From contig JAEWPH010000147.1 in assembly GCA_023460715.1 (NCBI GenBank), positions 1 through 34,966 on the forward strand: DNA of 34,966 nt, given 5' to 3'. The position numbers and the translations under genes were made by a program. Numbering within the stretch: the first letter of the stretch is position 1; each line of letters begins with the position of its first letter. This document shows positions 12,601 to 19,564 of this stretch, piece after piece. The notes beneath the pieces were generated by a model that did not search any database, had not been told where the DNA came from, and saw only the letters and a program-made list of their open reading frames with translations. This DNA is from Pseudomonadota bacterium. Its GTDB lineage: Bacteria > Pseudomonadota > Gammaproteobacteria > Burkholderiales > Burkholderiaceae_C.

Positions 12601-12815
12601 AGGCCCGTCAGCAGCTCGGTATGGGCGCCGAGCCGCAGCTGCAGCGCATCGGAGAAGGACCGCGCCTCCTGCGTGAACCGCACCTGCGCCATGGCGGAGA
12701 CGGAAGTGGACTGCTGATGCCACAGCGCATAGGTGGCGGCCAGGCCCGCCAGCGCAACGATCACGCCCGGCATCCAGTGCCAGAACGATGGGCGCGGCGT
12801 AGAAGAAACCGTCAT
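9672..12815 (-). CDS. Membrane-bound CHASE-PAS-PAS-GGDEF-EAL cyclic-di-GMP protein
   Basis: This is a 1047-residue bifunctional signalling protein. Membrane segments at ~15-32 and ~313-336 bracket a periplasmic CHASE-type ligand-sensing region (~80-270). Two PAS domains follow (~353-475 and ~480-600), the first with [13 protein letters not shown] and HPDD. The GGDEF domain has an intact GGDEF at 691-695 and [12 protein letters not shown] nucleotide contacts at ~652-659. The EAL domain has EALLRW (822-827), [22 protein letters not shown] (944-952), K965, AEGVET and QGYLLSPP, so the residues needed for phosphodiesterase activity appear complete. The usual RxxD feedback site before GGDEF reads QGQD (682-685), lacking the arginine. 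It may make, break or switch between both c-di-GMP activities in response to an external signal. No good ribosome site is visible before the ATG. Confidence 0.95.
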   Translation of the reverse strand: MTVSSTPRPSFWHWMPGVIVALAGLAATYALWHQQSTSVSAMAQVRFTQEARSFSDALQLRLGAHTELLTGLANLFTINPDLNRRDFERVARDLDLTRYRGSVRNVAFTRYVPASAKAAFEARARTDASADGRLYPDFAIHPAGDRPEHYVVDYLWPRTGNDGVLGLDIVSQPANLESLQRARDTRRIAMSAPFDLVQEREHRTGFNIRVPVFIDTPGGAPRFIGAVGATIRAHDMVGSLREEGYLKGVALSLEDLGSVDAPAATPSTLLPRDTGTVYSSARLDSEIDAGGRRWRLSFQPLSDFLSSSERQLPWLLALGGLVVTALLTALVTLLVLRRAQALNDVRVAGGALQDSEERFRTVFRQAAVGVAQTRTDTGQLVRVNEKFSQLMGYSVEELQRMRFQDLTHPDDLGADLDLTRRLASGEIPEFHMEKRYLHRDGHVVWAELTVSPMRMPGGGSEFHIAVVQDITARKEMAEALRTSEQRLRGILLRMPVGVCLVQKDGTISFRNERYLQICGYGEDVAPNADSWWRLAFPDPDRRAVARGEWQRARTAAQEGDGSIAPGEYMLTGRDGQIRTVEVSGVMLGEDHLVTMVDLSQRKAAEQEIHSLAYYDPLTRLPNRRLLLDRLQQALAVSARRQRCGAVLMLDLDNFKTLNETRGLDRGDALLREVALRLRGCLQGQDTVARHGGDEFVVVLEDLDDTPQEAGARAEEAGQRILAALREPFVLDGEAHHSTLSMGIAIFQGQRESAEELLKRGELAMYQAKAAGRNTLQFYDPQMQALVEARAALESDMRAGLAQGQFELFYQPQVVQGRITGAEALLRWRHPLKGFVSPAEFIPLAEDCGLILPLGEWVLHTACERLAQWAHQPGLATLGLAVNVSPRQFHQSGFVAQVLAALASTGADGRRLKLELTEGLLLQDVEDTIAKMAQLRAYGVGFSLDDFGTGYSSLAYLKRLPLDELKIDQSFVRDVLTDPNDAAIARTIVGLGTSLGLRVIAEGVETEAQRAFLERNHCHAWQGYLLSPPLVAPAFEALVAERAGAATA

Positions 12816-13212
12816 TGCGGGGAGTCAGGCCTTGGCGAGAACCAGCGCCTTACCTACCACGCGGGGCACCGGGAATTCAAAGAAGGGTCCAAGGATAGCG
12901 GCAATTGCAGAAGGGCCAGGGCAAATACCGCTGCCTGGAAAGAAAAAGAAAACAATGGAACTGCAGACCGCGATTAGCGTTGCCTTCTTGCTATTGGAAT
13001 GAGAGCAGTGCCAGCCAGCGTGCTCACAGCCCCTGGGCCGGCAGCACGCGGAGTACCCGCCGCAAGCGGCGAAGACGGCGCGCCCGCCGCGGATGGGCCA
13101 TCGTCACATGCCCGTCGGATGGTGATCGCTCCAGCCCCTGGATGACCCACGGAGCCCTTCCTGCCACACTCTGCGCCAGACCGACCCAGCTCAGATACGG
13201 AGGTAAGAGACG
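12816..13212. other. Divergent intergenic region of about 400 bases
   Basis: This lies between the starts of the minus-strand GGDEF/EAL gene and the plus-strand LigT-like gene. Bases ~12890-13010 are clearly richer in A and T (including an AAGAAAAAGAAAAC stretch) than the flanks, as expected for promoters on both strands. I cannot pick convincing -35/-10 pairs. Bases 13050-13110 are an Arg/CG-rich simple stretch without a believable gene. A GGAGGT ribosome site at about 13199-13204 belongs to the gene at 13213. Confidence 0.4.
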
Positions 13213-13779
13213 GTGACGGCGCGCAATCTGCTTTTCATGGCCCTGCCGCCGCCAGCCGTGCGCGAGGCGCTGCTGAAGCAGGTGCGCCTGAACCGGTGGG
13301 ATCACCGGCTGGGCGGCGCGATGTTCCCCGCCTGCAACTGGCACCAGTCCCTCTCCGGCCTACATAGCGCCACACCGGAGATGCGTTCGCGCATGCTCCG
13401 CGCCGGAGCGAAGGTGGCTGCGCACGCCTGCACACTGCTGCTTGACGGGATGACCAGTGAGGCGCACGGCAGCAGGTGGTACTGGACCTTTCGGGCCCGG
13501 ACCCCGCCGCCGGGGTTCGGTCCGCTGCTGGCCTCCGTTGCTGCGGCCCTGGCCGCTGAGGGCATCGAGACCCTCTCGGGCCATACCCCGCACGTGACGC
13601 TGAGCTACTGGGCGCCAGAACCGCTCGGCACATGGCGGATGGAGCCCATTCCCTGGACGCTGACCGAGCTTCGGCTGGTGGTGAGCGGCGGCCATCCCTA
13701 TACCTACAAGACACTGGGCCAATGGCCGTTGCTGCCTGCGCGGGACGATCAACCGCCAGCGCAGGCGACACTCTTCTAG
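13213..13779 (+). CDS. 2'-5' RNA ligase / 2H phosphoesterase family protein (LigT-like)
   Basis: The 188-residue protein carries the two H-x-[ST] motifs that define 2H phosphoesterases: HQS at residues 44-46 (NWHQSLSGL) and HVT at 127-129 (PHVTLSYW), about 83 residues apart, as in the LigT/ThpR fold. The opening LLFMALPPPAVREAL matches the family's first strand and helix (lfval.p.......l). Members hydrolyse 2',3'-cyclic phosphates or join 2'-5' RNA ends; the substrate here is unknown. The start is GTG at 13213, backed by GGAGGT 8 bases upstream. The C-terminus ends in QATLF. It stands alone on the plus strand and converges with the DUF3325 gene only 34 bases away, with no clear terminator between them. 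Confidence 0.9.
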   Translation: MTARNLLFMALPPPAVREALLKQVRLNRWDHRLGGAMFPACNWHQSLSGLHSATPEMRSRMLRAGAKVAAHACTLLLDGMTSEAHGSRWYWTFRARTPPPGFGPLLASVAAALAAEGIETLSGHTPHVTLSYWAPEPLGTWRMEPIPWTLTELRLVVSGGHPYTYKTLGQWPLLPARDDQPPAQATLF

Positions 13780-13813
13780 GCGCGCAACCCGTTCAAAGGC
13801 CTGAAGCAGCGCC

Positions 13814-14149
13814 TCAGGCGGCCGGGGCCTGACCCGCCCCCACCCAGGCCACCAGCGGGCGCAGCACGCGCGGACGCCACGACAGCGTGAAGGCGATGCC
13901 GAGCGCGGCACCCGCCAACGTCATGAACCACACCAGCGACGCCATGGAGGCGTGGTCGACCGCCAGGCACAGCAGCAGCGACGTGAACAGTCCCAGACCG
14001 CCCAGCCAGCGCAGTTGCACGACCGTGCGCCGCGGCAAAGGATCGGTGCCGCGTGCCTGTTCCCAGTGCACGTCCATCGACAGCGCCAGCCAGCCCATGG
14101 CGGCGATGTTGGCCGCCACGGCGGCAGCGAGCAGCAAGGTGTCAGGCAC
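13814..14149 (-). CDS. DUF3325 family membrane protein
   Basis: The 111-residue product has three hydrophobic segments (~3-23, ~45-63, ~68-90), with the family-like patterns LALSMDVHWEQ and LRWLGGLGLFTSLLLCLAVD. I choose the GTG at 14149, which overlaps the end of the PepSY gene by 8 bases. An in-frame ATG further upstream at 14251 would add a proline/arginine-rich tail read from inside the PepSY gene and is unlikely. DUF3325 proteins are typically the last partner of PepSY-TM/DUF3649 membrane sets near siderophore receptors, so a role in iron acquisition is inferred from context. No catalytic motif is seen. Confidence 0.85.
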   Translation of the reverse strand: MPDTLLLAAAVAANIAAMGWLALSMDVHWEQARGTDPLPRRTVVQLRWLGGLGLFTSLLLCLAVDHASMASLVWFMTLAGAALGIAFTLSWRPRVLRPLVAWVGAGQAPAA

Positions 14150-15830
14150 GGGCAGTCTCCACGGAACGGCGGGCGGGATCAACGGCACGCCCGGGAGCGG
14201 CGGGCGCGCGCTGGGAGCGCCGGCGGAGCGTGCGCGCCGCCAGCACGGCAACGGCGGCGCTGGCCAGGATGGCCAGGTCTACACCGGCCACCGGCCAGTA
14301 CCCGTCACCAACGGTGCGCAGCAAATGGTCGCCCGTGGTCGCCCAGTTGAGCAGCACCGCCGCAACGGCGAGCACAGCCACGGCCCAGCATTGCTCGGCC
14401 CAGGCCGGCGCCATGCGCGCCTGGGCCACGGGCGCGGTGCGCCAGATGCCGTGCAGGAAAGCCAGCACCCAGGCACCCCAGAAAACATACTTTTCCCAAT
14501 CGCCGCGGGCGGGCAGGTCCAGCGGCAGGAGCCGGTTGCCGATCAACATGGCGAAGGTGGCGATCAGCATGCCCGTCACCGTGGACACGGCGAAGGCGTC
14601 CACCCAGCGCGAGCCGCTCACGCCCTGCTTGGCGTGTTGCTTCTTGCGCTTTTCGACGAAGAAGATGAAGCCGGTGGCGATGCACACGCAGCCCGCCAGC
14701 CCGCCCAGCACATACAGCCAGCGCAAGAGCCAGTGGCGGAAGTGCTGCAGGTGCAGCCCCGTGAGGAAGGTGTTGACGCTGGCCACGGCCGTCTGCGGCG
14801 GGTCTTCGCGCAGCACCTCCCCGGTGGACGCCTTGAAGTGGATGCCGTTGCCCACCAGGGCGATGCGGTCCGTGCCGGCGCGGTACACGCTCACATAGCT
14901 GTTGGCATCGCCCACGTGCTGTACGTTCAGGAAACCCACGTCACCGGCCATGCCCTGCGCGGCCCAGCGGCGCTGGGCCTCGGCCACCATCGCGTCTACG
15001 GAAGCGAGCGGGCCTGCCACGCCCGCGCGGTCGTGCGGCAGGCCGGTCTCGGCCGCCTCGTGCTTTTCATGCAGTTCGTGCAGCGGATGCAGTTGGGTGT
15101 GCGTGACGGGGAAGTAGACACCGCCGAAGATCACCAGCCCCGAGAAGGCGAAGATGAAGTGGAACGGCAGCGCCACCACACCTGTCAGGTTGTGCAGGTC
15201 GAGCGCGCTGCGCTGCGTGTGCTTCTTCGGCCGAAAGGTGAACAGCTCACGGAAGATCTTGCGGTGCATGACCACGCCGCTGACCAGAGCCACCAGCATG
15301 ATGAGCGCGGCGAAACCCACGATCCACATGCCCAGGTCCTTCCAGTGGAAGTTCAGGCTGTAGTGCATGGGGTAGAAGAACTGGCTGCCGATCTTCAGGT
15401 GGTCGTCCGGCAGCGACTGGCCGTTGCGCGGGTCGATGGTGCGGTTGCCCCAGACGCTGTCTTCAGGGTCTTTCGCGTTGGGCAGCTCGTAGCTCGAGAA
15501 CAGGCCCAGCACCGGGTCGCGGTGGGTGGTGTAGGCGCCCCAGCTCTTCGTCACCGGGAAGATCTCGGCCATCGGGCCGTTGACGCGGCCCTTGGCCAGC
15601 TCGATGGCCTGCGGGCTGGGCTTCATGTCTTCGAACACCGGCTTGAGCACCCGGTCGAACGACGGCATGGGCTGCGGCTCGAAGCGGCTGGCCGGAATCG
15701 CCCAGCGATCGATCTCGCGGTCGAACACCGACAGCGAACCGAAGAAGAACACCACCATGAGCACGAAGCCCAGCACCAGGCCGAACCAGGTGTGGAGCCA
15801 GGCCATGGACAGCCGGAAATTCTGGAACAC
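14142..15830 (-). CDS. PepSY-associated TM helix protein (putative iron-siderophore reductase)
   Basis: The 562-residue inner-membrane protein begins with a membrane helix that contains a histidine (SMAWLHTWFGLVLGFVLMVV, ~8-27), the signature of the PepSY_TM family. A large periplasmic part (~36-170) follows, then a pair of helices around ALDLHNLTGVVALPFHFIFA (~235) with conserved histidines, a second periplasmic loop with a PepSY-like region (DAMVAEAQRRW), and four or five C-terminal helices including LHLQHFRHWLLRWLYVLGG. Histidines in these helices suggest heme or electron transfer. Relatives reduce ferric siderophores in the periplasm or membrane. The start is GTG at 15830 with AAGGAG 9 bases upstream. 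It sits between DUF3649 and DUF3325 genes and overlaps the latter. The exact substrate is unknown. Confidence 0.88.
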   Translation of the reverse strand: MFQNFRLSMAWLHTWFGLVLGFVLMVVFFFGSLSVFDREIDRWAIPASRFEPQPMPSFDRVLKPVFEDMKPSPQAIELAKGRVNGPMAEIFPVTKSWGAYTTHRDPVLGLFSSYELPNAKDPEDSVWGNRTIDPRNGQSLPDDHLKIGSQFFYPMHYSLNFHWKDLGMWIVGFAALIMLVALVSGVVMHRKIFRELFTFRPKKHTQRSALDLHNLTGVVALPFHFIFAFSGLVIFGGVYFPVTHTQLHPLHELHEKHEAAETGLPHDRAGVAGPLASVDAMVAEAQRRWAAQGMAGDVGFLNVQHVGDANSYVSVYRAGTDRIALVGNGIHFKASTGEVLREDPPQTAVASVNTFLTGLHLQHFRHWLLRWLYVLGGLAGCVCIATGFIFFVEKRKKQHAKQGVSGSRWVDAFAVSTVTGMLIATFAMLIGNRLLPLDLPARGDWEKYVFWGAWVLAFLHGIWRTAPVAQARMAPAWAEQCWAVAVLAVAAVLLNWATTGDHLLRTVGDGYWPVAGVDLAILASAAVAVLAARTLRRRSQRAPAAPGRAVDPARRSVETARA

Positions 15831-15917
15831 GGGACGGGACTCCTTGAGGGGCAGCGGCGGCAGGAAGACGGGAAATGCAGGACGGGGTTCGGCGCAGCGG
15901 CGCTTTCGGTGCAGCGG

Positions 15918-16214
15918 CTAGACCAGGGCCTGCTGCACCAGCCAGGCCGCGCCGGTCATGAACGCGCCGCCGCCTGCCAGCACCAGCCAGACCCGGCCCA
16001 CCCTCTCCGCGCAGAAGGCCCACAGGAACGCCACCAGGAAGATGAGGAAGCCCAGGATGTAGCCCAGCGCCTCGGCGTCGTGGAATTCCATCTGCGCTGC
16101 AAAGCCCACCCCCACCAGCAGCGCGATGAACCCCCAGGTGAACACATAGCCGCCCAGGACGCCCGCGCCAATGCGGGAGACGATGTTCAACGGGGTGACT
16201 GGAGGGGTGGCCAT
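15918..16214 (-). CDS. DUF3649 family membrane protein
   Basis: The 98-residue product has three hydrophobic segments (~15-38, ~49-68, ~75-95), with the pattern RIGAGVLGGYVFTWGFIALL and an acidic loop EFHDAEALGY, typical of DUF3649. These small proteins accompany PepSY-TM proteins in iron-regulated operons; no enzymatic function is established. The ATG at 16214 is chosen. A TTG nine codons earlier would place the start inside the Fur-like site. The gene is followed after 87 bases by the PepSY gene. It heads the module and lies directly behind the putative Fur site, though its own ribosome site is weak. Confidence 0.85.
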   Translation of the reverse strand: MATPPVTPLNIVSRIGAGVLGGYVFTWGFIALLVGVGFAAQMEFHDAEALGYILGFLIFLVAFLWAFCAERVGRVWLVLAGGGAFMTGAAWLVQQALV

Positions 16215-16222
16215 GGCTTCAG

Positions 16223-16248
16223 AAACGGGAGTGATTCGCAATTATGCC
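16223..16248 (-). promoter_or_regulatory. Fur-box-like site with overlapping -10 element
   Basis: On the minus strand bases 16242-16223 read ATTGCGAATCACTCCCGTTT. By eye this matches about 16 of 20 positions of the beta-proteobacterial Fur-box style AATGCGAATCATTCTCATTT. A CATAAT -10-like hexamer lies at 16248-16243, just upstream, so a bound repressor would cover the start of transcription. The site is 9 bases from the DUF3649 ATG. No good -35 is seen. The iron link of the operon supports the call, but a single site found by eye is weak evidence. Confidence 0.45.
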
Positions 16249-16471
16249 CTCCGTTGCGGCCATTTCTGGTTTGCCCCTGTGCGCAGAACCTGTTCAAGGT
16301 CTTTTCGGGATCGGGTTGCGTTGGAGCCCGGCAAGAGGCTTGCACGACCGGTTCCCAGAGGGCCTGCCCCGCAGACCTCTCTGGGGTTTTGGGACATGCC
16401 GCACGGGTGCTGGCGATATGCTGGTGTTCCGCTCCGCCCCAGCACTTGGCATTCCCTCCTGAACCCGTCCC

Positions 16472-17140
16472 ATGCGCGTCCGCTCCCGCCCTCTCATCGT
16501 GCTAGCAGCCGCAGCGCTGCTGGGAGCGGTCACCCTGGCCGCGTGGGTCTTTGCCCGCTTGCATTCCGCCCACGAGCAGGTGGCCCAGTTGCAGCAGGAG
16601 GTGAGCTCCCGTACCGAGCAATTGCTGGGTTACACGCGCTACACCAGCTACCTCACGGTGGGCCAGCAGTCGCTGGCCGAGCAGATGAAGCTGCTCACGG
16701 CCACGGTGGTGCGGGAGGAAGGCGCCACGCAGATCGTCGAGAAGTCGGTCCTGGGCTTGGCGTCCACCGGTGTGGTCGCCATCTGGTACACGGCCGAGTA
16801 CGCCTTCGGCTACGACCTGCGGCCGGGGCAGTACGAGCTGCGCCCCACCGCCCAGGGCTTGGAAGTGCACCTGGCGCGCCCGGCCCTGGTGGCGACGCCG
16901 GCCATCAGCCAGTTGCGGCACCGCGTGCTGAGCGGCGGCCTGCTGACGGACGACAAGGGCGCCGTCATCCGCCTGCAGCAGGAAGCGGCACGGCGGGCCG
17001 AAACCCAGGGCCGCGCCCTGGCCGCCGATCCGGCCGTGCTCGCCCTGTGCGAGAAAAGCCTGACCAGCTTCCTTGCCGACTTCCTGGCACGCCAGCCCGG
17101 CGTGCGGGCGGTGCCGCGCATCACGGTGGTGTACCGCTGA
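16472..17140 (+). CDS. Single-pass membrane-anchored protein, DUF4230-like
   Basis: The 222-residue product has an N-terminal membrane anchor (~8-29, VLAAAALLGAVTLAAWVFA). A short coiled-coil-like stretch follows (HEQVAQLQQEVSSRTEQL, ~31-50), then a soluble domain. Around residues 88-140 it reads VEKSVLGLASTGVVAIWYTAEY...FGYDLRPGQYELRP, then EVHLARPAL. This beta-rich pattern resembles DUF4230 (v.G....gidl......v.v.lP.p.l), but I hold that loosely. The C-terminal ~60 residues are helical and Ala/Arg-rich, with a single cysteine. The soluble domain is probably periplasmic. There is no ribosome site before the ATG, and the neighbours on both sides are unrelated, so the role is open. Confidence 0.75.
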   Translation: MRVRSRPLIVLAAAALLGAVTLAAWVFARLHSAHEQVAQLQQEVSSRTEQLLGYTRYTSYLTVGQQSLAEQMKLLTATVVREEGATQIVEKSVLGLASTGVVAIWYTAEYAFGYDLRPGQYELRPTAQGLEVHLARPALVATPAISQLRHRVLSGGLLTDDKGAVIRLQQEAARRAETQGRALAADPAVLALCEKSLTSFLADFLARQPGVRAVPRITVVYR

Positions 17141-17421
17141 GAACCTGGTCACGCCCCCGCGATGCGGCAGCGATAGCCGAGCGATTGCGAGGATGGGAAA
17201 CGCGGCAGACCTCGCCAGGCAGAGCGATGCAGCGCGCGTAGCTTGTTCAGCACAGCCCCAAGTCCCGGCGGGCGTTGCGCCAAGCATGCGGCCGGTACCG
17301 GGATTGCGGGTGGTCACGCCCGCGACGTCATCCAAGGCCTTGCACCAATGTGGGGCTCTGCCGCGGCGCGGAGCATCGCCCTGCGCGGGACCGTACCATC
17401 GGCGCCCAAGGAGTGAGCCCC

Positions 17422-19260
17422 GTGTTGTTCCGGTTTTTTGAAAAGCGCGTCCCCCCCTACCCCGCCGACGAACCCACCCTGCCGCCGAAGGCCTTCATGC
17501 CCTTCGTCTGGGCGGGCACGCAAGGCTTGCGCGGCTATGTGCTGGGAATGGCCGGTCTGTCGGCCGCCATCGCGGTGTACGAAGCGCTGCTGTTCGCGGT
17601 GCTCGGGCGCGTGGTGGACTGGATCTCGCAGGGGCCTCCGGCGCAGTTCTGGGCCGAGCGCAGCGGCATCCTGACCTGGATCGCCGGCATGCTGGTCGCC
17701 AGCATCGTGCTGGTGGCCGTGCAGACCAGCGTGAAGCACCAGACGCTGGCCATCAATTTCCCCTTGCGCCTGCGCTGGAACTTCCACCGCCTGATGCTGG
17801 GCCAGAGCATGGCCTTCTATGCCGACGAGTTCGCCGGGCGCATCACCACCAAGATCATGCAGACGGCACTGGCCGTGCGCGACATGATCTTCACCACCAC
17901 CGACGTGGTGATCGGCATGGGCGTGTACCTGGTCACCATCCTCGTGCTGGCGGCGGGCTTCGACGTGCGCCTGCTGGTGCCTTTCCTCATCTGGATCCTG
18001 TGCTACGCGGCGGCCTGCTGGTACTTTGTGCCGCGCCTGGGCAAGGTCGGCAAGGCGCAAGCCGATGCACGCTCGGTGATGACCGGGCGCATCACCGACG
18101 CCTACACCAACATCGCCACCGTCAAGCTGTTCTCCCACACGCACCGCGAGGCCGAGTTCGCGCGCTCTGCCATGGATGCGTTCAAGCTCACCGGCTATGC
18201 GCAGATGCGGCTCGTGAGCCTGTTCGAGATCGTCAACCACACCCTGGTCGTCGGCATGATTTTGGGCGCCTGCGGCTCCGCGCTGTGGCTGTGGTCGCAG
18301 GGCCAGGTCGGCGCGGGCGCCGTGGCCGCCGTCACCGCCATGGCGCTGCGGGTGTCGGGCCACGCGCACTGGGTGATGTGGGAGATGACCACGCTGTTCG
18401 AGAGCGTGGGCACCATCCAGGACGGCATCAACACCCTGACCAAGCAGCGCACGGTGGTGGACGCGGCCGATGCCCGCCCGCTGACCGTGCCACGCGGCGA
18501 GGTGCGCTTCGAACACGTCACCTTCGGGTACCAGGGCGGCAAGCCGGTGATCGACGACCTGAACCTGGTGATCCGCCCGGGCGAGAAGATCGGCCTCATC
18601 GGCCGCTCCGGCGCAGGCAAGTCCACGCTGGTCAACCTGCTGCTGCGCTTCCACGATGTGCCCGCGGGCCGCATCCTGATCGACGGCCAGGACATCGCCC
18701 ACGTCACGCAGGACAGCCTGCGCCAGCACATCGGCATGGTCACGCAGGACACCTCCCTGCTGCACCGCTCCATGCGCGACAACATCCTGTACGGCCGGCC
18801 CGATGCGAGCGAGGACGATCTGCACGCCGCCGCCCGCCGGGCCGAGGCGTCGGACTTCATCGCCACGCTCACCGACCTGCAGGGCCGCACGGGCTACGAC
18901 GCCCACGTGGGCGAGCGCGGCGTCAAGCTTTCCGGCGGCCAGCGCCAGCGCGTGGCCATTGCCCGCGTGATGCTGAAAGACGCGCCCATCCTGCTGCTGG
19001 ACGAGGCGACCAGCGCGCTGGACTCCGAGGTGGAGGCCGCCATCCAGCAAAGCCTGGACACGCTGATGCAAGGCAAGACCGTGATCGCCATCGCGCACCG
19101 CCTGTCCACCATCGCGGCCATGGACCGGCTCATCGTGCTGGATGCCGGCCGCATCATCGAGGAAGGCACGCACGCGCAGCTGCTGGCCCACGGCGGTGTG
19201 TACGCGCGGCTGTGGGGCCACCAGAGCGGCGGCTTCCTGGGCGAGACCGCGGAAGACTGA
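17422..19260 (+). CDS. ABC transporter, fused permease and ATPase (exporter type)
   Basis: The 612-residue half-transporter has a six-helix type IV ABC transmembrane domain (~35-330) and a C-terminal nucleotide-binding domain (~355-600). Walker A is GRSGAGKS (394-401), the Q-loop lies near TQDTS (441-445), the signature is LSGGQ (503-507), Walker B is ILLLDE (523-528) and the H-loop is IAHRLS. All catalytic motifs are intact, so it should work as a homodimer exporting a lipid, peptide or drug-like substrate; the sequence does not say which. I start at GTG 17422 (LFRFFEKRVPPYP follows), with AAGGAG 8 bases upstream. Upstream in-frame codons encode an Arg/Cys-rich stretch typical of non-coding DNA. 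It is monocistronic as far as can be seen. A 7-base-stem hairpin lacking a T-run follows at 19275-19299. Confidence 0.93.
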   Translation: MLFRFFEKRVPPYPADEPTLPPKAFMPFVWAGTQGLRGYVLGMAGLSAAIAVYEALLFAVLGRVVDWISQGPPAQFWAERSGILTWIAGMLVASIVLVAVQTSVKHQTLAINFPLRLRWNFHRLMLGQSMAFYADEFAGRITTKIMQTALAVRDMIFTTTDVVIGMGVYLVTILVLAAGFDVRLLVPFLIWILCYAAACWYFVPRLGKVGKAQADARSVMTGRITDAYTNIATVKLFSHTHREAEFARSAMDAFKLTGYAQMRLVSLFEIVNHTLVVGMILGACGSALWLWSQGQVGAGAVAAVTAMALRVSGHAHWVMWEMTTLFESVGTIQDGINTLTKQRTVVDAADARPLTVPRGEVRFEHVTFGYQGGKPVIDDLNLVIRPGEKIGLIGRSGAGKSTLVNLLLRFHDVPAGRILIDGQDIAHVTQDSLRQHIGMVTQDTSLLHRSMRDNILYGRPDASEDDLHAAARRAEASDFIATLTDLQGRTGYDAHVGERGVKLSGGQRQRVAIARVMLKDAPILLLDEATSALDSEVEAAIQQSLDTLMQGKTVIAIAHRLSTIAAMDRLIVLDAGRIIEEGTHAQLLAHGGVYARLWGHQSGGFLGETAED

Positions 19261-19564
19261 GCAGCGCGGCGGCCGGCCCGCACAGGTCGACCGCGGGCCC
19301 GCAGGCCGTCCACTGCGCTATGCATACGCTAGCAGGCTGCGCTTTCCACGCCTGCAACTGCGGCCCGTTTCAATCGGAAACCGTTTGCTACGGCGGGCGG
19401 GTTGCTCTCATTATTGATATGCGTAAGCGGCGCAGCGTATCCGCCGCTCTGGCGCTTGCGCGCCGGCGCAGAGGTAGGACAAGGCCGCACGATGCGGGCC
19501 GGATCGCGGTTTTTACACGCTCGGCACCTAAACTTCGCGCTCCGGTTACCCCTCCAACCTACCC
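19261..19564. other. Intergenic region between ABC exporter and hybrid kinase
   Basis: About 300 bases. It starts with a GGCCCGC/GCGGGCC hairpin (19275-19281 with 19293-19299, 11-base loop) that lacks a T-run and could be a weak or factor-dependent stop signal for the ABC gene. A local AT-rich patch (CTCATTATTGATATGCG, ~19406-19422) is the likeliest promoter area for the kinase gene, but no standard -35/-10 pair is convincing. There is no believable gene. Confidence 0.4.

Noticed and set aside
9633..12977. Open frame of ~1100 codons on the plus strand opposite the GGDEF/EAL gene
   Set aside because: Same artefact: no recognisable protein features, while the minus-strand product has complete catalytic motifs.
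12905..13344. Possible small genes in the gap before the LigT-like gene, on either strand
   Set aside because: Arg/Pro-rich translations without a ribosome site or conserved pattern.
13814..14251. Longer start for the DUF3325 gene
   Set aside because: The extension is Arg/Pro/Ala-rich and entirely inside the PepSY gene; the GTG at 14149 gives the family-typical length.
19275..19299. Hairpin after the ABC exporter as an intrinsic terminator
   Set aside because: Good 7-base stem but an 11-base loop and no T-run; kept only as a note for the gap.
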